This document shows positions 1 to 7,681 of a stretch of DNA of 12,931 bases, one piece after another; the stretch's first letter is position 1, and the number at the start of each line of letters is the position of its first letter. The notes beneath the pieces were generated by a model. It saw only the letters and a program-made list of their open reading frames with translations, searched no databases and was not told the origin of the DNA. The position numbers and the translations under genes were made by a program. This DNA is from Ectocarpus siliculosus (Eukaryota; Sar; Phaeophyceae; Ectocarpales; Ectocarpaceae). The stretch covers positions 16,868-29,798 of the forward strand of contig FN648859.1 of assembly GCA_000310025.1 (NCBI GenBank). The letters run 5' to 3'.

Positions 1-300
1 TCCGGTTTATTAATAAAAGGGGGTTCGGGGTTGGAGTTTTCAAGGGGGGTTTTTCCCCCTTTTTTCCGGGTGGAGAAAGGCGTGGGGCCCGCTTGTGCGG
101 GCCCTTTTTTTGTTTTTTGGGGGTTTTGATTTTTTTTTCTTTTGTGAGCCCGGGGGCCCGTTGGGGGGACCCCTTTGGACCGGGGTCTTTTGTTCCTTTT
201 TTTTGGGGTTTTGGGGGGGATTTTGGTTTTTGTTTTTTATATTTTTTTATTTTATGCGGGGGGGGGAAAAATCCCCCCCCCCCCCCCCCCCCCCCCCCAC
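1..300. other. Low-complexity, probably low-quality contig end
   Basis: This stretch is built almost entirely of G, T and C homopolymer runs, ending in an unbroken run of about 25 C at roughly 274-298. The composition changes abruptly to ordinary mixed sequence just after 300. Such runs are typical of unreliable base calls at a read or contig end, and open frames here encode only Phe/Gly/Pro-rich nonsense. No gene is called. One hairpin inside it is listed separately. Confidence 0.75.
84..112 (+). terminator. Terminator-like GC hairpin plus T run in doubtful sequence
   Basis: An 8-bp perfect stem (GGGCCCGC / GCGGGCCC) with the loop TTGT is followed directly by a run of T. This is the textbook shape of a bacterial intrinsic terminator. 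It lies inside sequence that looks unreliable and next to eukaryotic genes, so it may be chance, an artefact, or a trace of bacterial DNA joined into the contig end. No gene can be tied to it. Confidence 0.3.
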
Positions 301-956
301 GCCAACTCGGTTCCCATCTCGGACACGAACGGTTTTCTATGTTTCATGCCCTTGCTAAACTCTAAACTTCACGAGTGCCCCCTACTTCCTGCAAGTATTG
401 TTTGGCTTTGCGAGGACAGGGGCTGGCTTCCAAGATTCCAAGACACACCATACCTCGATCTAGCTTGGCGTCCTGAAAAGGCTGCGAGCGAGTTCACACA
501 AACACAGCAGAGCCACCTGTAGGAATCGGAAGGCTGTCGTGAACAGCACAGGCCTGTTCATCACAGCGCCCAGCTCGCGCCAGCTCTAATGCACGGCAGC
601 CTGTAGTAACACTACTGATGTCATCTCGAGAACAACGAAACCGCCTTGTTATAATTGCACATAAAAATGCCCTGTAGTGCGTCCCGTGTCTCCTTTCGTA
701 CCACCAAAGAGACACGAACTACCGCAGTCACAACAAGCTTCTACATGTAACCAAGAACGAGGTACATACAAAAAATAACGAGGAGGACAAACCATGCCCA
801 CCACAACAGAGCACCCGAAAATATCACATCAAGAAAAAAAGCAAGGGTAGGTTATAAACTCTCAACGAAGACAACAACGGGCGTATGTAGAGGGCCTGCC
901 GCTCCAACTCGCCAATCTGGTACATGAGGGTCCTCGGCAGAGAACCGGCGGTAAGG
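301..956 (-). other. Probable 3' UTR and downstream flank of the coiled-coil gene
   Basis: No convincing coding frame is present on either strand. Read on the minus strand this region follows the stop codon of the CFAP157-like gene at 957-959 and is T/G-rich, for example in 700-860, as expected for a long 3' UTR. No clear AATAAA-type polyadenylation signal was identified, so the transcript end is unknown. Confidence 0.45.
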
Positions 957-1127
957 CTAGAGTCGCCGGTCGGTTTGGCCGTCGAAGGAGGCCGCGCCGT
1001 AGCCCCAGCTCCGCACGGTGCTGGCGGAGAGCACGCTGTTGGTGACGGTGCTGTGAGAGGTGAGGAAGGTGCTGTTGACCACCAGCCTTCGGGCAGGCCT
1101 AACCGACGCGAACTTCTCCGGGAAGTG
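957..1127 (-). CDS. Coiled-coil gene exon 6 (residues 686-741, stop)
   Basis: A near-ideal acceptor (GCCCTGTTTCTGTCTCTTCGCAG) precedes CACTTC in phase 0, matching the exon 5 donor. The 56 codons, mostly ending in G or C, begin HFPEKFASVRPARRLVVNST, continue through STVRSWGYGAASFDGQ and stop with TAG at 959-957. The frame is also open upstream to about 1310, so a longer exon or an extra exon in the preceding intron cannot be excluded. Confidence 0.62.
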   Translation of the reverse strand, partial: HFPEKFASVRPARRLVVNSTFLTSHSTVTNSVLSASTVRSWGYGAASFDGQTDRRL

Positions 1128-4100
1128 CTGCGAAGAGACAGAAACAGGGCATCGTGTGTGGTTGACGGCGTGCCGTACGTGCACGGTCAGGGGGGCGTAG
1201 TGACCGTAGGGCACGGGCGAGGGTGTGTGAATCATGCTGCTCTCCGCCACGGTCACGCCACAGCCAGTCCCTCTAGCCCCGCCATAACTTGAGTCCAGAT
1301 GACAGGCTTACCGGGCTGTAACCGTCTACGAAACTGGACTACGGGGGGGGGAGCGAGCATCTGTTGCGGTTGTGTCAGGGTTGAGAACAGTACTAGTAGT
1401 TGGCCCTGCCCACATCACAAGCCTCTGGAAGAGGAAAGCGCTGGGTCTGCAGCAATAAAAATGTAGGGCAATGTGAGGGTAATACAACCACATATTGCAG
1501 AAACAGTAGAACGGTCCACGCAGCATGCGCAGTACGTTCGCCGAAGAAGCAATCCGGCTTTCATAAACACAACAACAAACCAACCGCAGCACACAACCTA
1601 CACGCGCGAGCAGGGAACCTCAAGACCGACCAATTAGACGTTTGTTTTGTGGTCCCCCCTCACCTTGGCAACGGTTTGCGTCGACACGCTGTGGCAGTCC
1701 GGCGGCCCGAAGTCGCACAGAGTCCGAACAGACGCGGACAGGCCATCGCTCGCCGAGTGCAGGTCACCGTCGTCACCGAACGAAACACCAACGGGTGGAA
1801 ACTCGGTGCTGGCGTTGCTGCCACCTCCGTCGGGCCCTCCGGCTTCCGCTGCCGTAGTTCCTGTCCCCGGAACACCTTTTTGCCCCCACTCTTCTCCGCC
1901 GGGAAGCCGGTCGCTGCCTACGTCAACAGCACCATCGCCGACGTGCTGGCTTGTCCTTCTCCTCTGGTATTCTCGGAACGCGTCCACGAGGTGGTAAAAC
2001 AGCTCCCGACGGCGGAGCGGGGTTTTGGTAGCCGCCGCCAGCGCTCCGCCGTCGCGGCCGCCGCCGCTTGGCGTCGTACACGGCGACGGCGACGGCGTCT
2101 GTTTTCTTCGCTGATTTGCGAGCGCTGATCCACCACGTGCCGTCGCCACCGCCCCTCGCTTGCCACTCCTGCTGCTGTCCGCAGTTTTCCCACGCTTTCC
2201 GCTGCCGCTCCGCAGGTTGTAGCGGCGATCGATGGCGCCGGTGATGTTGTTGTTGGGAGTGGTCGCGCCGCTGTGGTCACCTGGCGAACCCCGCACGGAG
2301 CGTTCTCTTCTACTTGCCGACGCAGGGAGCAACAGCAGGGGCGGGCCTTCTTCTTCATTGCCGCTGCCACCGCCGCCGCCGCTGCCGCCGCCGATTCTGT
2401 CCCGCTCTTCACCCGGCCTCGCCGGTCGTGAAGCCAACGCTGCCGCCATCCATTCCTCCGCCGCCTCAATCAGGCACGACACCACGGGGTCCTCCGTGTC
2501 GCGGCCACGACCCCCCTCGGTCCCTGCCGCAGGAGCGGAATCCACAGCCTCCTCGATCCGTACGGTCAGTCGGCTTGCCTCCTCTCGCAGCTCGGTGTGC
2601 AAGCGCTGCAGGCTCTCGACGGCGACGCGGAGCTCGTCAACGGACTCGTACGCGAGGGCCCCGCAGGCCCCGCCGGCCCAGATGACCTGGGCGCTGGAAG
2701 GTGTGTCCGACGTCGAAGACAGAGTGTCCAGGCAAGACACGGTGGTGTCGTCTGCTGCTTTTCGAATGCCACCGCCGCCGCCACCGCTACTCGCTAGAGA
2801 CTCCTCGAGCTCGGCCAGCTCCTGTCCGTCGCTGACGTCATCGTCCTCAGCGTCGTCGTCGCAGGCCTCCTGCTCCAGCCGGGCCTTGAGGCTGATCACG
2901 AGTTCGTGGTACAGCCGGACGCGCTTGTGTAGGACTTCCTATGTTTGGATAGTCGTGTTGTGGCGCGCAAAATAGATTCACGAAGAAGGTCGAAGGAACT
3001 GTTGTTGTACTTCCTCCCCCCCCCATGTTTGTAACGAGAGTAGTAGTGAGGTGAGTTTTTCGCCAAGCAAGGAAGGTATCGGTTTGCACACCGAGCGGAA
3101 AGAATAGGCCCGGGGAGATGCAGCTTTCTTGTCCTCATCAACTGTTTCATGAAGCAGGAGTACTGGGCTTCGACTACCCGAGATCGGCAACTGTTAGCAA
3201 TCAAGGGTGGGCTGACTTGATCCGACTCTATACCCCGTTGTAATCAAGGCGAGACAAGTTGGTTACAACGGCGAATTACCCGCTTTTGGCTGTATCACAA
3301 GGCAACCTAGCGTCCAAGAGTGATCTTCACGCCCATGTGCTTCGAGGAAACTCGTAACTTCCGTGCAGGCAGCTACGGCGGCTTCTATGTCGACGCGAAG
3401 CGGCACGCCGTACCCTACGCCCACACATACACCTCCGGCGCACAAGCTCAAGAGCTTAGGGTGGTAGGCGTTTACCTCCGATGCTTCCGCAAGATCCAAG
3501 TCGTTTCTCAAGCTCCTGTTCTCGAATATCAGGCCCTGGTTCATCACCATCATCTGCTCGGCCTGCTTGGCCTTCGCCTGCAACGCCGCGTGCAGCTTGT
3601 CGTTGTTGTCCTTGGCACGCACCGTTTTGTCGGCGAGCTCAACTTCCTGGTCCCGGAAAATTGTTTTCGAGCCGGGTGTCGGATGTCGTCGAACGCGGTT
3701 GAGTCGGGTGATATGCATAGAAGTGCGCGGGAAACGAGAGAGGTTGAGCTCGATTTACGCTAGGCTGGCGTTGGGGCAGGATTGGGATGAGCCAGCCGGG
3801 TCAAGTCAGTTATCCGACGGGACTTGGGCCGCCTTCGTGGACCAACCCTGGACCATTATGTGAGTTTGAGATTGATAAATGCTTGAACAGTAGAACGCAA
3901 CGGCTTTAAGCAACGACGACGACAACAGTGGCATCGACGACAAGGTAAAGATAAGCGACGGCTGTGTCGCGTGGAAGGCCGCTGGCCAGAGCACAGCACA
4001 ACCTTCGGTTTTCGGTACATGTTTGGGTACACTTGTTTCGATGGCAAACGTGGGATCTTCTTTCATGCCAGGATGGAAATAGAGGTGTAACACTTCATAC

Positions 4101-5834
4101 CTACACCACAGGAGGAGTAGTCGGTGCCAGCTTGCCTTTTTGGAGAAAAGCTCGGAGCTGAGCGTCATGATCTCTTCCTCGACCTGCGTCCGCACCCGCT
4201 GCTTCTCCTGTAGTTTCTTGCGTCGCTCGGTGTTGAGGTCGTTCTCGAACGTGAACTGTGTCGTCTCGATTTCGCACTCGAGCCGAGCTCGCTTCGCGTC
4301 CGCCTCTTGCTTGTTCTTCGCGGCCTCGTGCATGCCATTCAGCTGCGATGCAAGCAAGGACAGCAGCAGCCGATCAATCAACAGAGGAGGCCTCGGTAAA
4401 GCTTGGTAGTGCTGAAATTCACGTGACCTAGTAGTTCCTACTTCCAGACTTCAGCGCCTGTTCTTGCTGGCTGGTATGGGCGCGCCGAAAATTTGACTCA
4501 AACATCCGCTGACCTACCTTACTCGGGCACCTTCTCCCTTCTCTGCTTTCCACAGGGCAAGTCGATGTGAACCAACTCGAGCGCACGTCGGGGAAAGGTT
4601 CGCGCGTATAGCTCTCCCCAAGCTACGGTGTTCGTGTAGGAGGCCAAGAATACCGTAAATTTTGACTACTACTAGAACACCTGCTCCTCCTCCGTCATGA
4701 GCTTTTCTTTCAGCGGCCCGAGCTCCTCGTCTCTGCGAGCCTCCAGCTCCTCGATCTGCCTGGTGTACTCTTTTTCCGCCTTTTCTCGGTCGGCTGTTTC
4801 GACCATGAGCTGCCTTTGGAGGGCGCTGATGACGTCGTAGTTGTCATCGAGCTTCTTGTGGAGGTAGTAGTAGACGTCACTCTGGTCTTCCTATGTACAC
4901 GTGGTGCGTGCGACAGCAATATTCACACCGCCGTATCGAGAGGTGCGGCAGCATACACATACAGTACCGGTAAGGTTTGCAATAACAGCATATGTATATG
5001 CCGCCTGCAATACTATGTACGTACCTGGCGTATGTGTGCCACCCTCACTATTTAGGGAGTTATCTTAGCGCGTTAATGAATATAACCAGAGTACCACAGC
5101 AATCGGAAAGTTAGCACGACCGTGCGATCGTTTTGTAGATCATGGCGTGGTTTAGATTTTGTGATAGCCTTGTGTCTGTCAACTCTCCGATCCCTTGCAG
5201 AAAGCAGTTACAACATCGTTCTTGTTATTGTAAATATTTTGTCTGATGCAGTTTATACTGTCTGCCGGAGTCAATAGAGGCACCACGTAACCTCACCCCT
5301 GAAGGGGGTGTACCGGGGCCAGGAAACAGGGAAAACGCAACCCGTGCGATCTCTCCAATCCACGTACGAAAATGCAACCATCGTCTCGTTCTTGTTTTTT
5401 TTCTTTCTCGCACTGCTGTGGTGCTACTCTGCAACTCTCCTACGTTCCCGTGCCAACTCTCCGATCCGTGCCCCTTAGACTTCAATACAGACCGCGACTG
5501 TGGGAGCTCAGAATTTCAGAGGCTGACATAGAAGAAGAAACTCAAGGAACTTGTAGACTACAGCAGTACTTGTATCACATACAGTGGAGGTCATCATGCG
5601 GTCGAGACTAGTAACCTAGACAGCCAGCTCGATATGCCACACCTTTTCGTCCGCAAGACGAAGGCGAAGAACACGGATGTTTTCCAGCAGGCCTCGTTTC
5701 TCAAGCTCCAGCCTTCCCAACGCATGAACCATGTCGTCCAGCTTAGCCGAGTCGAGATCGAGATCGCCCAGCTCTACCGCCTTCTCCCTTCCCCGTCCGA
5801 GTTCTTCCGCGATTGGAGTCATTGAAGTCGTCAT
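957..5834 (-). CDS. CFAP157/BBOF1-like flagellar coiled-coil protein (6 exons, ~741 aa)
   Basis: The model joins exons 5834-5643, 4890-4681, 4342-4136, 3646-3476, 2938-1664 and 1127-957. All are whole numbers of codons (64, 70, 69, 57, 425, and 56 plus stop), so every intron is phase 0. Residues 1 to about 290 form a nearly continuous Lys/Glu/Leu-rich coiled coil. The pieces VYYYLHKKLDDNYDVISALQ (exon 2), MNQGLIFENRSLRNDLDLAE (exon 4) and VLHKRVRLYHELVISLKARL (exon 4/5 junction) have the order and spacing I recall for CFAP157 and its relative BBOF1. These proteins act at basal bodies and axonemes of motile cilia and flagella. The remainder is acidic, then Gly/Ser/Ala-rich with a short coiled coil near VESLQRLHTELREEASRLTV, then a basic stretch, and it ends in a Ser/Thr/Val-rich tail. 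The ATG has an in-frame TAG 24 nt upstream. Family placement is from pattern memory; another ciliary coiled-coil family is possible. Confidence 0.72.
1128..1663 (-). other. Coiled-coil gene intron 5, with a possible alternative last exon
   Basis: This 536-bp intron has a strong GTGAGG donor and the pyrimidine-rich GCAG acceptor of exon 6. Inside it is a second excellent acceptor, TTTTATTGCTGCAG, before position 1446. In phase 0 it opens 17 codons (TQRFPLPEACDVGRANY) followed by TAG at 1395-1393. That could give an alternative, shorter C-terminus. No other feature is seen in it. Confidence 0.5.
1664..2938 (-). CDS. Coiled-coil gene exon 5 (residues 261-685), low-complexity C-terminal half
   Basis: The acceptor CCAAACATAG precedes GAAGTCCTACAC and the donor is GCCAAG then GTGAGG, a strong match to consensus. 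The 425 codons begin with the last part of the conserved helix, VLHKRVRLYHELVISLKARL. Next comes an Asp/Glu-rich patch (DDDAEDDD), poly-Gly tracts, a short coiled coil, a basic Ser/Gly/Arg region and the amphipathic segment ELFYHLVDAFREYQRRR. It ends SVSTQTVAK. GCC/GCG/CGG repeats explain the long shadow frames on the other strand. Confidence 0.75.
2939..3475 (-). other. Coiled-coil gene intron 4
   Basis: This 537-bp intron runs from GTAAAC to CATAG, phase 0. Open frames inside it show no G/C-ending codon bias and no recognisable motif. It contains a short G homopolymer (minus strand) around 3017-3024. Nothing else was seen. Confidence 0.6.
3476..3646 (-). CDS. Coiled-coil gene exon 4 (residues 204-260)
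   Basis: The acceptor TTTTCCGGGACCAG precedes GAAGTTGAG, and the donor is GAG then GTAAAC. The 57 codons run EVELADKTVRAKDNNDKLHA onward and end DLDLAEASE, an uninterrupted helix. The acceptor is only moderate; the frame stays open further upstream (to about 3718) with non-helical sequence, so the 5' edge is the less certain boundary. Confidence 0.65.
3647..4135 (-). other. Coiled-coil gene intron 3 (GC-AG)
   Basis: This 489-bp intron begins GCAAGC rather than GT and ends ACCAG. The frame reads through the donor for a while (to about 3806) but loses coiled-coil character at once, supporting splicing here. No repeat or embedded gene was seen. Confidence 0.55.
4136..4342 (-). CDS. Coiled-coil gene exon 3 (residues 135-203), GC donor
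   Basis: The acceptor follows a pyrimidine-rich tract ending TTGCATCGCAG. The 69 codons start LNGMHEAAKNKQEADAKRAR and end LSSELFSKK. The best 3' boundary is AAG followed by GCAAGC at 4135, a GC-AG type donor. It keeps phase 0 and matches the next exon. A GT alternative, TGTAG then GTATGA at about 4099, would be phase 2 and has no compatible acceptor that I can see. Confidence 0.7.
4343..4680 (-). other. Coiled-coil gene intron 2
   Basis: This 338-bp intron runs from GTGTTC to GCAG, phase 0, with a clear pyrimidine tract before the acceptor. An in-frame TAG three codons past the donor confirms that coding stops unless spliced. No other feature was seen. Confidence 0.65.
4681..4890 (-). CDS. 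Coiled-coil gene exon 2 (residues 65-134)
   Basis: The acceptor reads ACATAG before GAAGAC, and the donor reads CAG then GTGTTC. The 70 codons encode a charged helical segment beginning EDQSDVYYYLHKKLDDNYDV and ending EKLMTEEEQ. It is the most family-like block of the protein, resembling the conserved N-terminal coiled coil of CFAP157. Codons are strongly G/C-ending. Both boundaries are phase 0. Confidence 0.78.
4891..5642 (-). other. Coiled-coil gene intron 1
   Basis: This 752-bp intron runs from GTGTGG to ACATAG, phase 0. The donor is weak beyond GT. Short frames inside it (for example 5225-5485 on the minus strand) lack coding bias and recognisable domains. No mobile element or RNA gene was seen. 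Confidence 0.6.
5643..5834 (-). CDS. Coiled-coil gene exon 1 (start codon, residues 1-64)
   Basis: It starts at the ATG at 5834-5832 (context CAACAATGA) and ends DEK before a GTGTGG donor at 5642. Without splicing the frame reads only eight more residues to a stop. The second half, with LEKRGLLENIRVLRLRLADE, already has a coiled-coil heptad look. An in-frame TAG lies 24 nt upstream, so the N-terminus is well fixed unless an upstream coding exon exists. Confidence 0.72.
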
Positions 5835-6424
5835 TGTTGGTGCCGCCTGTTGCGACTATTTTTCGGTCTTCTTCGTCGTTTCGCAGAAATGATGTCTGGC
5901 GAATTGATTTTTGTATCTCTGCTGCTGGGAGCTGGCGGCGTATGTAGTGTGTAACAATCCCCGCACCCTCTTAGAAGAGGCAGAGAGAGCTGCGGCAACA
6001 GTGGCCGCAGGCAAAAGCCGCCGTTGTTGTAGATTTCAACCTCTTCTTCTGCTGACCCATTCGAAATGGATTCTCGAAATGTATTGTGCAAGCACCGCCG
6101 TGTGTTCACTGCTTGTTGTGTCTCCGCTGTTTGTCGCTCGACGCACCAACACCTAGCGGCGAGTCCGTAACAGCGACACCTGCATCCATCATAATCATCA
6201 ACGCGTGGGCAGCGGGCGGCGGGATCTATTTACACAACCCTACCAAACGGTTTCTCCGCACCCGAGGGGGTTACACCGCTATACCGCTTAATACCGCATG
6301 TATTTTTTTAAGTAACAGCGAATCCATCCCTATTTTCATATATATATTTTTTTTATTTTTCTTAATATGACACAACGAAACCATCTCTATATTTTATTAT
6401 ATTTATTTTATTTTTTTCGGGCGC

Positions 6425-6444
6425 GTGCGCACGTACGTGCGCAC
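6425..6444. repeat. Perfect 20-bp palindrome in the divergent promoter
   Basis: GTGCGCACGTACGTGCGCAC reads the same on both strands with no spacer. It sits immediately downstream of the A/T-rich tract between the two divergent genes. It could be a binding site for a dimeric factor or simply an alternating purine-pyrimidine stretch that can adopt unusual DNA structure. Function is inferred only from position. Confidence 0.6.
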
Positions 6445-6512
6445 TCTTTGGCCTCGAGTGCGTACGATCCTGGTCTATTCGGAAGCTACCGGATACTGGA
6501 CGAGGGGTGCGG

Positions 6513-6524
6513 GATGACGTCATC
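6513..6524. promoter_or_regulatory. CRE-type palindrome, candidate bZIP site
   Basis: GATGACGTCATC is a perfect 12-bp palindrome containing TGACGTCA, the classical ATF/CREB bZIP binding core. It lies about 150 bp upstream of the PX gene start, within the shared intergenic region. bZIP factors are common in stramenopiles, so binding is plausible, but no experimental support can be seen from sequence. Confidence 0.45.
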
Positions 6525-6671
6525 ACCGGTCACAGACAGACAGCTTTTTCCGGACCACATCGATACACATACGTACGTACTCGCTGGGTTGCCACGCATC
6601 TCTCCACTCCGCGAGTAATAACCCCCAAACCAACCCCCCCTTGGCGCCTATCAAAGGGAACGAGAGGCAGG

Positions 6672-6777
6672 ATGAACATCATGACAATGCCGCTGGCGGG
6701 GATGGAGCCGAAGCGCAAGGCCGAGTCGTTCGATCGTGAGGAGGCGGAAGACAGAGCGTTTAGGATGCTCAGCGAAG
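6672..6777 (+). CDS. PX gene exon 1 (residues 1-35 and first base of 36)
   Basis: The exon encodes MNIMTMPLAGMEPKRKAESF onward and ends MLSE before GAAG then GTGAGT, a near-perfect donor in phase 1. The chosen ATG at 6672 is where credible coding composition begins. The same frame is open back to an ATG at 6507, which would add 55 residues of unconvincing composition. In-frame Met codons at residues 4, 6 and 11 are further options. Confidence 0.6.
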
Positions 6778-7649
6778 GTGAGTGCGTAGGGCATATTCCC
6801 GAAAACTGGTGGGCTCGAACTATGTGAGCGTATAACGGATGCAGGAACAGGGTGCGTCGGATCAGCACGGGCTCTTACGATCGATCTGCACGAGACCTTT
6901 GCTCCTTTGGTGGAGAAGCTAAACCGAGGGGGCGCGGGAGATGTTTTTTATGTATCGGAACAACGCTGAGTTCATTGATGTTCTCTGGTGCGGATCTCAA
7001 ATGGAACAAATAGAAGAGTAGAAATCACCGATCAACCTCCCTCTCCATCCTCTTTTTACTCTCTCTCGCCGGGGTTGTCGCTCCCTCCCCTCTTGCCCCC
7101 CCCTGCCGAACACACACACGCTGCATCTCTCCCCTCGAAAAAAAAGGCGAGCTGTTCTACGTCGAGACCGATGTCATGCACGACGTCTCCCTCGACCCGG
7201 CCCGGCACGACCACAGCCACCTGGGGGGGGTCTCTCTCGAGACCATCACCGCTGCGCGGCACCTCCTGGAAGCACCCGCAAAGAGGGGCCCCAGCTCGGT
7301 CGAGACCGAGGCGACTTCGAGGACGTCCAGCCAAGACACGGCCGAGAACGAAAGTAAGGGCTGGGAGCAGCAGGAAGTGCACGCCCACCGGCGGCCGGCG
7401 GCGGCTCCGGCGGCGGCGGCGGCCGCGGCTGTCAAGAGCAACGTGGAGCCTTTCTACCCCGCAGCCAACCGCATCTCCTTGAAGGAGGCGCAAGAGTGGG
7501 ACTTCTCCAAGAAGCTGGAGGACCTGGCCAGCGAGAGCCGGGGGCGCGAGAGATCGTTCTCGGAGCCGCAGCTTTCGTCGCTGAGCCACAGCAACAACCA
7601 CCACTGGAAGGACGTCAACGAGAGGGCCGAATGGTACAGACCGCAGAGG

Positions 7650-7681
<32 letters not shown>

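Larger units (their letters stand above)
5835..6671. promoter_or_regulatory. Shared intergenic region between divergent genes
   Basis: The start codons of the minus-strand coiled-coil gene (5834) and the plus-strand PX gene (6672) face away from each other across 837 bp, so both promoters and 5' UTRs should lie here. The middle (about 6337-6419) is very A/T-rich, with runs such as TATATATATTTTTTTT. It is followed directly by a 20-bp palindrome and then a CRE palindrome. No canonical TATA position can be assigned. Short frames in it are not credible genes. Confidence 0.6.

Noticed and set aside
93-522. Three plus-strand open frames starting in the homopolymer region
   Set aside because: Phe/Gly/Pro runs come from G, T and C homopolymers in doubtful sequence. 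There is no credible protein.
1918-2975. Several long open frames on both strands over coiled-coil exon 5
   Set aside because: They are shadows of the GC-rich exon 1664-2938. They encode Arg/Ala/Pro-rich low-complexity sequence and lack start context, splice logic and motifs.
6507-6671. Upstream in-frame ATG extending the PX protein by 55 residues
   Set aside because: The added sequence has no coding bias and overlaps the CRE and promoter region. The start at 6672 is preferred, though the extension is not excluded.
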